This document shows positions 42,727 to 55,692 of a stretch of 64,000 nucleotides of DNA, piece by piece. Position 1 is the stretch's first letter; each line of letters opens with the position of its first letter. The notes below the pieces were generated by a model. That model was given only the letters and a program-made list of their open reading frames with translations, searched no databases and had not been told where the DNA came from. The translations under genes were made by a program, and so were the position numbers. Origin of the DNA: Turbatrix aceti (Eukaryota > Nematoda > Chromadorea > Rhabditida > Panagrolaimidae); NCBI GenBank assembly GCA_963969345.1, contig OZ017768.1, forward strand, positions 6,348,718 to 6,412,717, read 5' to 3'.

Positions 42727-44476
42727 ATGCGCCAGGTCCTGTTGTTTTGTGTCTTTTCGCTGTCTGCGCTGTCCGAAGCGTTCAAAATACTCGTCTACAG
42801 TCCGAGTATAAGCAAGAGTCACGTTTTATCAAATGCCAGGATCGCCGATACTCTGTCTCAAGCCGGGCACAATGTGGTAGGATTCTTTGAACGAAAATAA
42901 TAATCAACGACAAGAATCTCATTTAATTTGGCTTCAGACCATGGTAGAACCTGAATACAGAATTCCCGCATCCTCGGTGAAAACCCAAAATCTAGCAAGG
43001 CGGATTGTTCTGTCAAACATCACTCACGAGTATTATGAATCTCTGCGAAGGAATTTGGCAAATAATATATTTTTTGCACCTCAGCACAGTCTGCCAATTG
43101 CACTGCTGCGGGGGCCTCATCCATTTTTTGCAGCCGGATATAACACGTGTGACGGTAGGGATTCTGACCAGAAAAATTTGCCGTTCAAAAATTTGAAAAA
43201 TTCAGATATGCTCACAAACTACCGAGAATTCTGGCTTTCCCTCCGCGCCGACGAGTTTGACATATTTATGACCGAACAGGTGGATATGTGCGGACCCGCG
43301 CTCAAACACCTCATCGGGGCAAAATCCCTGATCTGGATTTCGAGCACTCCCCTGCTCGAAAGCATGGCTGGAATCATTGGGCTACCGTCGCCTGCGAGCT
43401 TTGTTCCGTCATCTGGCAGTCAATTTTTTGAGGTCAGCGATCAGATGACGATGTACCAGAGGCTGCGAAATCTGATCGAGCACTACAACAGTCACCTGAC
43501 GCTGGATATCTCAATTACGCACACCGATGCTATCATGCGCCGACACTTTGGCCAGGATTTTCCAAGTGTCAGAGACATTCTTCAGGAACTCGCTTTGATT
43601 TTTGTACTCGCAGATGAGTTTTTGACGTTTCCGCGTCCGGTTTTGCATAACGTGGTGTACGTTGGCGGTGCTGGCATGGATTTGGACAAACAGGAGCTAC
43701 CGGCGGCCTATCAAAGTGAAATGGAGAATGGCAAAAAGGGAGTTGTGCTGTTTTCGATGGGCTCCGTCGTGCAAACTCGATTCGTCTGTCCGACAACCTT
43801 TAAAAAGCACGTCGTAGAAACTTTTGCTTCCCTCCCTGATTACCATTTCTTAGTCAAAATCGACGAAGATGATGCCGAGTTTGCTAACCTTGTGGCATCC
43901 GTCCCGAATATAAAAGCCGCGTCCTGGCTTCCCCAACCGGCAATTCTGGCCCACGACCGGTTGAAGCTGTTCATCACCCACGGCGGGTACAACAGCCTCC
44001 TCGAAACTGTCCACGCAGGAAAACCCGTCCTCCTGCTGCCCTTTTTTGCCGATCAATGGACAAATGGTCGTCTGGCCGAAAGAAATCACTTTGGACGAGT
44101 TTTTGACAAACGACTTCTGCTGACGTCAACCGAAGAATTCCGTCAGGCGTTGATAGACACGCTGAATGACGAATCCCTTCCGAAACACGCTATCCGAATT
44201 CGCAAACTAATTCAATCCAAGCCAATGACGGCGACCGAACGTCTCTTGGCGTACACAAACTTCGTCGGGGAAAACCGGGATTTTCCAGAGCTTCACGTCT
44301 CCGGAAGAAAGCTTTCGACTTTGGTGTATTATAATCTGGACATTTTGATCATTATTTCCCTCGTTGTTATCGCTTTAAGCGTTTTAGTCATTGTTGTTGT
44401 AGTTGGACTTATTCGTCGGTTGCTTCGGCGAAGATCGAAGAAAACACCAAAAGTTGATCGTAAGAAAATCGATTGA
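42727..44476 (+). CDS. UDP-glycosyltransferase, complete
   Basis: ER type I membrane enzyme transferring sugar from UDP-sugar to small molecules. Exons 42727-42876, 42938-43154 and 43206-44476 give 545 aa minus the 17 codons removed by the second intron, about 545 aa in the spliced form. The N-terminus MRQVLLFCVFSLSALSEAFK is a signal peptide. The donor-site signature reads WLPQPAILAHDRLKLFITHG and then GYNSLLETVHAGKPVLLLPF with FADQ. A TM helix (LDILIIISLVVIALSVLVIV) is followed by a basic RRLLRRRSKK tail, an ER retention type. The second intron (43155-43205) is 51 nt, in frame and stop-free; removal gives NTCDDMLTNYREFW, which fits the family better. AATAAA follows the stop at 44480. Substrate unknown. 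Confidence 0.94.
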
Positions 44477-44719
44477 CTGAATAAACATGCGTTATCGCTT
44501 CAGAAACGATCATTTGAACAGTTTCAATGATTATTTTTTGGCACTAAGCCGGTTGTTTTGACAAAACGGAGCTATGTGTATTGCGCACGGTTAAACAACC
44601 TTCTTCAACATCTTCCACGTGTTTACCCTAGTAACTTGATAATTGCTTGCTCGTCGACCAATTTCACCAATTCAATTTTAAACCGCGTTTACGATACATA
44701 CAAGGAGGCGCCGACAAAC

Positions 44720-46636
44720 TTAACCATAAAAATTAGGAGTGGGACTCGCACACGTGATTCCCGAATGGGCAGTAATGTTCTGAAAATGTCCGCAACAATT
44801 TGTCGAATGATCTGACTGCGACGAGGTTGTATTGTGTTTGAAGAGTTGCACGTAGCAAGGATAGTTGAATTGCGTAGTCGACAGTTCCCGGATGGCAGAA
44901 TACGTTGCAGCACCACCGCCGATGACGCCGAGAACGACGATTAGACCGGTGAGGAGCAGAGTCTTTCGGTCTGTGAGTTGAACGACTTCCCTCCATGAAA
45001 GTTCCCTGTCAGAACCCTTTTCTTCTTTCATAATTTGTTCTTTGGCATTGAGAAAAACGTAGAACAAAGGAGGCAGGACGACGCTGGTGAGGCCGAGCGT
45101 TGTTCCGCCCATGAGATCCATCAGAGGTCCAAAAGTGGGGACTGACAGGGAAACGAAGATTATGCCTATCATGATACTTGTCCGCACTAGGATTCTTTTG
45201 ATCCCGAATTCTGGAAAAAATAGAACCGATTGAGCAGTTATGTTACATAACTTATGTATCAGAGATGGCAGATCAGCTCATTTGCTCGTGATCTGATCCG
45301 GATCATTCGCGATCTGATCTGAATTATGCGTGATCTGATCTGAATTACGTTTTATCTGATCCGGATCATCCGTGAGCTGATCTGATCTGATCTGATCTGA
45401 TTCTTGAGCTGATCTGATCCGAAAAGTGGTCCAATTTGCCATCTCTGTTATGTATCTGTTAGAAAAGTTAAACGAACCCTGCGGAGTGTTAAAAAGGTCC
45501 TCGACATCCTGACTCAAAGGATTAGAAACGAGAACGACGGCCAAAGTGCAGTGCAAAGTTATCAAAACGTTAATCAACTGCTGAATCCATTGTGTTTGGA
45601 TGGAATTGATAACAGATGACCGCAGAGAGTCACCGTAAGCCAGGTAACCAATCACGCACACAGGAATATACATCACGAATAACACTGAAACAAAACTGAT
45701 GTGTACAGAAAAAACGGTTTGATAAGGACAAAAAGTCCGGGAAAGAAAGGACCAAAAAATGGTCCGGTTTGATAAAAAAAAAGATTACTGACATCCAAAG
45801 GCGAAAACAACGGCCTTGTAGAACTCGTTCGGCCGCCGCATATCGTGCTGAATCGTTGGAAACGCAGAATGGCCACCGTAGGCGAAGAGCAGGGTTCCAA
45901 TTCCCAAAAAATAATTTGTGATTCTGAAGTTGGGCATTTCACGGTGAGTGTGGCATTCTGCGTAGTCGAATGCCGATCCCATGACCATGAAGACGACCGC
46001 TATCGTAGTCATCGCCATTGCCACGACCACGGCCCACCAAAAGTCCTGAGGCGATTTAAAGAATAACAGCGGCAAAATACACGCTCCGACGATCAAAATG
46101 AGAAAACAAAAGTTGAAATCCTTGTTGGACCAGGATCTGATGAGGTCGTGGATGTTTTTCGAGCTCAGCAGCAGATAAACCACAGACATGCCAAACTGGG
46201 TAATATCCACGCAGACTGCTACAAAAGTCCTGCCCCGCGTTCCGAGAGCCCTGAAAGCGATTTCTGGATACGGCTTGCGACAGTAACTCCTGTAAGCCGG
46301 CCAGCAGCGGAGGAGCGTATTCCAGCAGCATCCCAGGTAATAGGCCGTCGTCATGACAATGGCATTCATGATTATCATGATAACGATGCCAGGGTAGAAG
46401 TCCAGCTGAATCATGGCCGTCGGCAGAGCCACGACACCGCCACCTGCGAGGTCGCCGACCAGGAACAATCCCGTGAGGAACCAACTAATTCCATGAGAAT
46501 TTATGAACTCGCCGTTCACAAATTTTCCGCCTTCAGGAGTAAATTCGACATCGCTGATCGACGATTTGGAAGAATGTACCTTTTTTGCAGAGAAGGTCGT
46601 CGACATGGAACTCACCGAAGCCACCGCTACCACCAT
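44720..46636 (-). CDS. AAAP-family amino-acid transporter
   Basis: Multi-pass permease of the amino acid/auxin permease family (SLC32/36/38 fold), the group much expanded in nematodes. Exons 46636-45793, 45684-45478 and 45210-44720 give 513 aa in phases 1 and 1. Starting at the second ATG (46606) gives 503 aa. Marks are HGISWFLTGLFLVGDLAGGG then VVALPTAMIQL at TM1, NFRITNYFLGIGTLLFAYGG then HSAFPTIQHDM, and NPLSQDVEDLFNTPQ. The C-terminal part (GVIGGGAATYSAI, NYPCYVQLF) is conserved, followed by a short Cys/Thr-rich tail. Donor choice at 45792 (GTCAGT) rather than 45789 keeps the frame. Intron 2 (45477-45211) includes a GATCT-type tandem tract. Convergent with the UGT, 243 bp apart. Confidence 0.9.
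45290..45422. repeat. GATCTGATC-type tandem tract in AAAP intron 2
   Basis: Short units (GATCTGATCT, GATCCGGATCAT, GAATTATGCGT and similar) repeat with roughly 5- and 24-bp periods. Non-coding intron. Confidence 0.8.
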
Positions 46637-47794
46637 CTTCAGGCAGAACTGTTACCAACTCTGCAACCACTTGTACGTACACCCTACGTGCGACCGAGAA
46701 ACAGGAGATGCACGTGGCTCCGTCCCCGGACTGGTACCACTACCCATCCCCTTGTTTTCCACGAAAAGCTGTCGCACGTGGGCTTATAGTCCGTCGAAAA
46801 AGATCACTGATTTATGTCGACTTTGCAGACAAGAACGACCTCTTGTGGCCCGCTTGACTGTCAATAAACCGCGTGCAGAGGAGAGGTAACAAACGGATAC
46901 AGAAAATACAAAGTTACAACATGTAGGGTAACAAAGGCGGTAATTATAAAGTGTCAGATTCAGTTCAAAAAAAAACTAAATTTCGCCGAATACTATACAA
47001 GCAACAGAAAATTTGTGGCGATGGAGACGATCTTCACAAGCCACACAATGGCAAAACACGCGTTCAAATTGAATAAAAAGCGTCCGATGACTCAAAATTA
47101 ATTTGTTTGACAGAATCTTAGCAAAAGGTTTTTCAAGACGTGTTTGCAATGAAACAATAAAAAAGAAACAATGATCGGCTTTTGTGTGTGTATTTTTGTC
47201 AAAATACACAAAAACTTGAAAATTGGGACGCCACAATTTTTGGGACGTTGGGTTTCAAAAACGTTTTTTTCTTTTTTAACTGAAACAAAAACTAATTATT
47301 CGCACTCGCTGTCATTTTTGTTGTCGATCAATATTCAATCCGGCACTTTTTTTTATTGATGTGAGTTTTTTTTGTTAGGATTTTTTTAGCGAATGTGTTT
47401 TCATTCAGTTTTTGTTGATATACATTTATTTTCACGCAAAAAAACAACGCGCTAATTATAAAAACAATATTGATGAATAAAAAAGGGGCCTAAAATATCT
47501 AAAGCCCTTGTTTGCTAAATTCTAGGACGTGATTGTCACTGAGATGCGCAAAATGGGAAATGTCGAGCTGATCGAAAGATGATTTGATTTTTTGTTTGGT
47601 ATACAATTGAAATGCATGATTTTGAGGGGGGAATTTGTTATTTCATGGAGAGGAAAAAAATGCGTCCGCGTAGATACATAGAGCGGTTACGGTAAGAGAT
47701 GTGTATCCATCGGATGAGTCGACCTTGGAAGAAAGCAGCTTTGCTCTGTGGCATGGAGTGAGGAGGAGGAAGAGGAGGAGAGTGAATATTGGCG
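46637..47794. other. Intergenic AAAP promoter / zinc-finger 3' region
   Basis: About 1.15 kb, AT-rich, T runs; no gene recognised. Confidence 0.5.
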
Positions 47795-50052
47795 TTATTG
47801 CAGGTGACCGGATGTTACGTGACCGTTCAGACAGCCAGGATGGTGTTCGTAGCCGGTCATCTGGACACCGGGCGAATGCAGGTGGGGATCCATGTGGAGG
47901 TGGTCTGTCTGGGCGACGTCGGTGTCTCCATAGCAGCCGTTTTCCGACATGTAACCGCCAAACGAGGAGAGGTACTCGTTTACACCGCCGCCGTTTTGCA
48001 TTAATCCAGAGTCCAGCTAAAATTTTTTATTTGTTAGAAAAGTTCAAAACTTAAAAAAAAATCCAACCGCGGATGAATAACCAGAATTCAGGTGATGCGA
48101 AGAATGACTCGTGTTCCTGGCATTTCTCGTTGGGGTGGGGCAAAAGTGTCCGGCATTTTGCGGCTCGTGCTGCATGTAATCCTGGCCTCCGTAGGCACTT
48201 GGCGACGAAAAGTGCGAGATCCCGGGCTTAAAAAAATCCACAAATTATAAAAAAAGTCAAAACCGAATCCTACCAGTGAATGATGTCCTCCAGACCTGAC
48301 TGAGGTCGACAGGCTCGGAAAAGTGCCATCGGACGTAAGGCAACTGTTGAGATGGTTGAGATCGACGTTGATGATCGGCTTGAGTAGGGGGAAAGTGACG
48401 TTCAGAGGATTCGAACTCGATGATGATATCGGTGAGTGCAGCAGCGACTGAAAAAAAAATTCAATATTTTTGATCACGATCAAAAATATTTATCATTGAA
48501 GCGACTCACGTCTTTGATATCCAACAAATCCTGATTCAAAGTTGAAGAAGACGTGTTTGAAACGCTTCCGAGGTCACCGAGTCCATTGTCCACGTCTCCA
48601 CAGATGGCACTGACAAGTAGGTGGTTGTGGACAAAGTTCAGGTCGGATGGCGGCTCAAAGAGCGACGCAGTGACGTTTGGCGCACTCGGCGACGGCAGAA
48701 TCGGGCTCATGGGCTCTGGCTTGATGGTTCTGCACTTTTTCTTCGATTTTGGAGACCCTCTCACGGCTGCTGTCGAGTCCGAAGACGTAGAAGCAGCCGA
48801 AAAGACCGGCTGAGAAATAATGCTTGCCGGAGACACAGAACCGTCGATCTCGACCTAAAAGTCATGAAAGTGTCATTCCATTAGTCTGTCTGGGCCCCAT
48901 TATTTTCACTTACTCGTCGCTTTTTAGCAGCAGTGGCATAGGTAAGCTGCCGAATGTCATTATCGACGGCAACGGTGGTCTCATTTTTGCGGACATGCAT
49001 TTCTTTGTGGCACTTTAGTGAGTTTTTCCACTTAAATTGCATGTTGCAAACGGTGCAGACGAAGGGTTTTGCATCGCTGTGGATCCGTTTGTGGTTCCAA
49101 AGCGTGGACCGGCGGTTGAAGCGCGACTTGCAGACTTCGCATTCGAAGGGCTTCTGGCCGGTGTGGCTGTTCTGGTGCTCCTCGAGCTCCATCTTGGACC
49201 CAAACTTGGACGGACACATGCGACAGGGGTACGGGCGTTTGCGATCCATGTTATTGAGCCGCCCAGTCCTGGGTTGGCGCTTGTCCGACTGCTGCTTCGT
49301 CTGGTTGGGCGACATGGACACGGTGCCGAGCTGGTGTTGGCCCATGCCACCGGCTTCAAAGAAGTGGGTCGACGGCGAGGCGTCGTAGTATTCGTTGTCG
49401 TAGAACGGAGCTGCCGGTGATGCTGAAACAAAAAAACGGCGGGAATAAATAGTTTGAATGCTTCAGGACGGACGGGTGCTGGCTGCGAGAAAAAAAATCG
49501 TCGATCGTCAATCGTCCGTCAAAACAATCGGGCAGACAGTGTTCATATTTCTGGGCCAACTAGCTATGTACTAGTAACTGTTTGATCGAAACAAAGAAAG
49601 GACTTACGCTGCGAATAGTGGTTGCCGCCACCGCTGCCGCCACCGGCTGCGTATTCGTGGCCGCCAATGATGCTATCGTTGCTCGAACCGATGGAATCTA
49701 CGCTTTCGTACTTGACGCTAGACACGTAGGACGCGTACATCGGGCCTCCTCCTCCTCCTCCTCCGCTGGGTGGCGTGTTGTTTTGGTAGGCATTTGAGTG
49801 GCTTTGAACTGCAGAGCACGCTCTATCGTTACCCCAGATCGATGATTTTGGAAACTTACCTGCAGCATCGGAAACAGAAACAGAGCCACCGGCGATGCCA
49901 TTGTTGACATCATGATGGCCGCCTCCTCCGATGGCGTGGCCCAGGTGACGGCGATCCTGGGTAGCCTGGCTGACGTGACGGTGCGCGACCGAAAGCGGCG
50001 GCCTCACAAGTTCCATGTCTTGGTAGGCAGCGACGCGACAACCCCAAGTCAT
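47795..50052 (-). CDS. C2H2 zinc-finger transcription factor
   Basis: Nuclear DNA-binding protein. Exons 50052-49860, 49808-49608, 49422-48914, 48854-48510, 48447-48274, 48226-48068 and 48016-47795 give 600 aa in a consistent frame (phases 1, 1, then 0). Three tandem C2H2 fingers occupy residues 198-274 (C198/C201/H214/H218; C226/C229/H242/H246; C254/C257/H270/H274) with TGQKPFE and SDAKPFV linkers. The rest is low-complexity: a Gly/Ser/Asn-rich N-terminus, a KKRRVEID nuclear-localisation-like patch after the fingers, a KSKKKCRTIKPEPMSPILPS segment and a His/Gly-rich C-terminus. I do not recognise a named orthologue. The start is ambiguous: ATG 50052 or the in-frame ATG about 12 codons later (MELVRPPLS). 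The exon 6 donor is GTTGGA, weak but needed for the frame. Confidence 0.85.
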
Positions 50053-53000
50053 GAGCGGACTTTTGGAGGAGTAAAAACAGGAGCGAGGGCACTGCTGTGG
50101 GTTGAAAGAGTCGGACGAGACAGCAGATCAGTAGCTGGCTGACGGATTGGGTTTGGGGGATGACTCATGCGATGACAGGCATGGCAGATGGGTTTGAGGC
50201 AGATTCAGAAGGCTTGAGGAATGAATGGACGGTTGATTGGGTTTTCTTTACGGCAGAGGGTCAGAATGAGGTGATGGGGAGAATGTGGTGAAGTCAGGCG
50301 ACGAGATCGAACGCGAAAAAAAAAATGGAATTGATGCCCTGAAAAAAACCAAAATTTTGAGTTTTTGTGTTTTCTACGAAAAATTAATGCATGTTCACGA
50401 ATTTCTGGTTGCCGAAATCTCACAAAACAACTATAAAACGTATATTTGCGAAGCAGATGAACGCCCTGCTGGCAGGATTTTTATTCACGTCGCGAGACAG
50501 AATTATTAACCATAAGCTTAAATCCATAAAATTATATTTCTCTGGAATGACACGGAAATTTATAAATCCCGCCGGTGATTGCCAAGTGTCCGGTGGAACG
50601 CAAAGTCAGCGCAACAGATGGTAGCGATCAAGCCGATCGACAGCCCGCGGGCAGCAGACGGGAGTCAAGCAAAAAAGCGGGAGCGGGGGCAATCCAGCCC
50701 GGCAGAGGGTCATAAATGTCCCTCCTGCGGTTAGACTCGCTCGGTAGCTGATCAAGGAGACGAAGACTCTGTGCGGTCGACCGACATGTGAGGGAAAAAC
50801 AATGTCCAACGCAACGACACGAGCTATGATTATGCTATTCAAAAGAAAAACACACCTCACACAGCTTTGATTAGGAAGGAACACGCCACGCCGTGTCGTG
50901 CTCGCCAACCAACTTCACAGGTTTTGACTCGGTCGAGAAGGATGATCCTAGGGGGCTGAACTGACAGCGCCTGTTCTCCCCCTACCTCCCTCGTACATAC
51001 GTACCCCGGCAGCTTACTTTTGCCACCATGTCGTCGGCCTAGGCACACTAGTTGAGTGAGGGTGGCGACAGTTGTCGTCCGCCGAAATCCACCGTCCTGC
51101 ACGCCAGAACTCCTCCCGGGACTAGGCCCTGCCACCGACCTCAGGACAGGTATCTGCAGCAAAAAAAGGCCAGTGATTGAAGACTCATTCATCGCGTTCT
51201 CTTTTTTTTTTGTGTTTGCTGGAAGGAAGAACCTGGCTTCCGTCTAATCGGAAGTGCACGTATCCTGGCCTTTCCAAGAGCAAAGCAAGTGTTCCAGCGG
51301 GTGCAAAAAACAGCCAAATTCGGCCGTGTTTGTCTGATTGAAGCGCAAAACCCCCCGAAGAATTTTCAAATATGAAAAAAAAGATGTTTTGGAAGCTGCA
51401 TAACAAGGTGGAAAAGGAAGATCGACGCCGCCTTCGCCCCCACCAACCAACCACCCAGCTGGCTGAACGGTTATCTGATCGATGCCGAGAAAAGCCAGGC
51501 CAGGCTCCCGACTGACCACCACCACCACCGCCGGCGGCGGCGGCGGCCGCGCTGACCGGGACTGGCAAACCCGACTGCATCCATCGCCATCGCCTTGCCC
51601 GGCCTGCAGGCACTGACTGCTGCGGCAACGGGTGTTGGTTGTTGGTTGGAACGATTTCTCATTTTTTAAAAAGCAAAAAAAAAAATTTTTTTTCACGAGG
51701 AGTGACCGGTGTGAGCGACAGCAGGCAACCGGACTTCCGAGCGGGGAGGCCAGGCCAGATCGCCGCCGCCTCATCGGCGGAGGAGTTGCTCACATCACAA
51801 AAAAACAATTCAAATGTCATGCCAAGCATCTCATAAAGTCAATAAAAATATAAATAAATATAGAATACGTTTTTTGAAATACGAAGATGGAAAAAAAGGC
51901 AAAGCGATTTTCAAATTTTTTTTTAGCTCGCGACAAAAAATTATTTCCTGAATACTTTTTAATCGGGCACGATGGGGTGATTATTAACACTGGAATAAAT
52001 ATTTTATACAATATACATACATACACGACGCTTCGAACCGAAACAAAAAAGACGAGTTGCTAGCGGTTGTCATAAATCAGGCATCATTTCATCTCCACGA
52101 CGGACGTCGAGTCAAGATCATGCCTGCTTTTTTGCCCCTACCCGGCGACGGCTTGGCGGAATGATGCGTGTGCTCTTTCCCCCGCCTATTTTTTTTGTAT
52201 ACGTACCGCGGGGTTGATTGCGTCTTCACCCGCCCTGGAAGGACCGGACCGCGCAGGGATGTGGGAAAGTCCTTCTTTCGAGGCTGTACGTACTCGAGAT
52301 CGAGATACATTTATACCTCCTTCCTCGACGAAGGACTGACGGGGACTGGACTACAGCTGACCCATCCGCCTATCAGCAGACCAACAGCGGCGCGCGATGA
52401 CGACAGACGTTTTTATGAGGTGTTGTGGCTACTCGGCGATCGGCAGCGACATGATTTACGGCCGACTAATGATCCGCTAGGAGAGGGGAGGGGGCGAGAT
52501 AAGCCAGCACGGATCGATCTTTTGTTTTGATTTAGTTTTTTTTTGTTTTTGCTGGGTCGGGCTTGAACCGAGTCCACGTCCGGGCATTATTTTATATTTT
52601 GATAAACGCTTTCTTTTTTTCTTTGTTTTTGCAAAAAAAAAAAGAAAACGGCGGCGGCGCCGAGCCGCGATCGAACAAGACAATAAAACAAACTGATAGG
52701 ACGGGAGAAGTCATTGTCAAACAAAGACACTACTTCGGGCGCTTCCCTAACCAAGATAAATGGCGATTGGATCAAAGTTGCCAAAAACAACCCAGACATT
52801 TGTTCCCGGCGTTTGTTTGAAAGCTCTGACTGACTGACAGAGTGCCGTAGCCTTTAGCAAGTGCCGACGATCCTATGCGCGAAATCTGGGGTGTCGCATA
52901 TAAATTTTCGCACTTCTCGCACTGGGACTTAAGATAAAAGAGTTCAGTTCAGTTCCGGGACAGACAACTCGCATAAATCGGAGGTGATCTCGCGGGGTAG

Positions 53001-53300
53001 GCGACAAGTGTTCGGTTGATTCGTTTCCTTCCTGCGAACGCGGAAAAGGATAGGAAAGGAAAAATCGAGGGCAATCATTCAATCCCCGTCGTCCAAGACA
53101 GCCTGGCTCTACCTCGCCTGACCCAGAGGCAGATTGTCGCTTTTTTCACGCACCCCGTTCCAACTGGTGTCCTCGAGAGCGCGCCGCAGACCCCACTCCC
53201 TCAACAACGAGCGCAAACAAACCTGATCACTTCAGAGCCAGCCTGCTGCTTCGAGCTCACACTGATTATCGTCGAGCTCGCTTGCTTTGTCCCCAAGTTT

Positions 53301-53330
53301 TGCACCCTCCGCGCTCTCCCGGAGGGTGCA
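53301..53330. repeat. Perfect 10-bp GC-rich hairpin
   Basis: TGCACCCTCC and GGAGGGTGCA are exact inverse copies with a 10-nt loop. Not followed by a T run, so not a simple terminator. Confidence 0.75.
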
Positions 53331-53952
53331 TTAGCCATAAAGCGCACAACTTTTTACGCAGATATCTGGTTAGCCGGTTGTCAGAATAAAAAAATACGGT
53401 ATGCACTTGCGCTTCCGACATCGAGACTGACAAAAACATGTGATACTGCTGGGGCGAGGTACAACATAATTAATTGGCAGCGAGGGAGGGTACCGTGTTT
53501 TTTGAGGTCATGACAGCCAGGTATTTAGGCATGGTCGGGGTGAGACCGCGTTCGTATAGAAGTGAGCAAGACAAATAATGTGATAACAACCCCCGCGGGA
53601 GATGGCATTAATTAATATTTGTGCACCTACAAAAGGTCAGGAATCACGTTTACCTGGCAAAAGGTAAATGAATGGCTCACACTTTTATCAATGATCCCTT
53701 AGAACATGCGGGGGTGATGTTTGGGAAACGGAACAGTTCCTAGCGGAAGACAGAACTTTGGCATAGACAGAAAAAAAAGTAACCGCTTACATACTTAGAG
53801 ACGAGCTGCTAAGCGGCTCGGAACAACCACAGGACAGGAAGGAGGTAATCTGGCTACCCAAAATACCAAAATACGTCTTTTACGCACTGCACTGTGCATC
53901 CAGGCTGTTGGCCGACAAAAACAATCTAGATTTCACTAGAAGCAACAGGCTT

Positions 53953-53989
53953 TAAATTTTACCGGACCGTCAACCTCAGGTAAAATTTA
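53953..53989. repeat. Perfect 11-bp inverted repeat, 15-nt loop
   Basis: TAAATTTTACC at 53953-53963 and GGTAAAATTTA at 53979-53989. Confidence 0.75.
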
Positions 53990-55664
53990 TACAAGATTAG
54001 CGAGCTCTTGTTAAGGCAAAAAACTGAACAAAAGGTCTACCTGGCCGAGATGACCCCTCTAAGTACGTTGTATTTACGTTGCCGTACTCGCCTCTCCCCT
54101 GGACCCGCCTTTTTTTCTTACCGTGACACATACGGGCACTTTTGATGGTCTCTTCCCCCACGTAGTTGTTGTTTTTACTCACTCTGATAAGGAAGCGATC
54201 CTCCTGGGGATGCCGAGGGCAGAAGGTGCTAATTACGGGGGCAGATTGCTTACACATGTTTCTACGTTGCCAGGATTTTCTTTGGACGGGTCTAGTTTGC
54301 TCGCCCCCAATACCTGTAATTCCAGGGTGCCATCATCCATCGATACATGCGTGGGGGCTATTTATAGTCACAGACCTGCCAGGAGTACATAAGCGTAAAA
54401 GCTTGTAATTACGCTAGGTGTCCTATTATACTTCTGTTTACGTTACTTTGACCTCGATCTGATAAAGTAGATGCAAAATCTTATGTTAGGTACATGAATA
54501 TTATACTTTGATGTTAAGCGAGGAAAAAGGAGGTGTGTGTTGCACTACAGTATCCACCAAAAACTACGGCCCACAACTCACGGCAAAAAAACTGAAAAAA
54601 AAGTTGAACCTTGACTTTTGCACGTTAACAAACTAGATACGATACGGTACGATACATATGTACGTCGACGGTATTACGGTAGCTGCCAACATGAATACAT
54701 ACAACAATGCAACAACTCATGGGGCATTGTTTCTTCAGAAAAGTATACAAAGTAAAAAAAAGTAATAAACCTGGCCGCCGCCGCCGCCGCCGGTGATGAC
54801 GTTGACAGAGTCCGGTCGTCGTCGTCGGCCGAAGAAGGAGGAGGAGGCGAACAGCGCAGGGTTCGTCGCCGCTGACTGCTCCCTGCTTCCGCCGTCTTCG
54901 CCCGTCTTTTTTCATGTCTCCCAGAAAAAAAAGAGGGGGGGGGTTGTAGAAGGAAGGACCCCCGAGTATGAGGCAGGGGACGGCGTGATTGATGACACGT
55001 CGTCAACGTGCCCGCGTGGTCGTCGTGAATAGTGGATACTCGCGCGCATATACATGCATACTACGTGTGCGTGAATGTGAATGTGACACCCGTGATAGTG
55101 GTGGTGGTGGTAGTAGCAGTAGTGGTGGTAGTGGTGGTGCTAGCATCTGTCATAGGTGGAAAAACCAACAAAAAAAAATTTTTTTTTTTATTCATAATGC
55201 TACTGGGGGTGGGTTTGCTGCATCCTTCCGATCGCACCCCGCATCACGCTGCAAAAACTGATAAAACAAAAAAGTCAATTGACAATAACAAAATAAATGC
55301 AACGCCACAAAGAGCGAAGATGGCCTTCGACCTGGGCTGATTTTTCCTGAACATCAGCCCAGACCAATTTTCTACCGTAACCGTAAACGGGTGCTTCAAA
55401 AAATTAGGAATTGCGCTTCTGCGTGAGTAAACCTAACCGTATCTCAGAAATAGCCAGGAAGCCAGAAAAAAACAAGTTTTAGAATTCTCTGTGGCGATGA
55501 TCAACTTTTGAAAATTTTTTGCACGTGACAAAGTTTCTTTTTTTTCTTGGTAAAAAGAAACATTTTTAGAAATGTCAAAAAAAAATTGATGGAACACAAA
55601 AAAAGAAAAGAACATGATACTGTAACAGGGACGGATACAAAAATGACCGCTGACAGTTGTGGTT

Positions 55665-55692
55665 GGGGCTGGGACTGGGACTGGGACTGGGG
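55665..55692 (+). other. Canonical G-quadruplex motif
   Basis: Five G-tracts: GGGG CT GGG ACT GGG ACT GGG ACT GGGG. Loops of 2-3 nt predict a stable quadruplex in the G-rich strand. Confidence 0.85.

Noticed and set aside
53016..53513. 165-codon open frame in the gene-poor region
   Set aside because: Mixed composition without domain, signal peptide or recognisable relatives; no adjacent exons.
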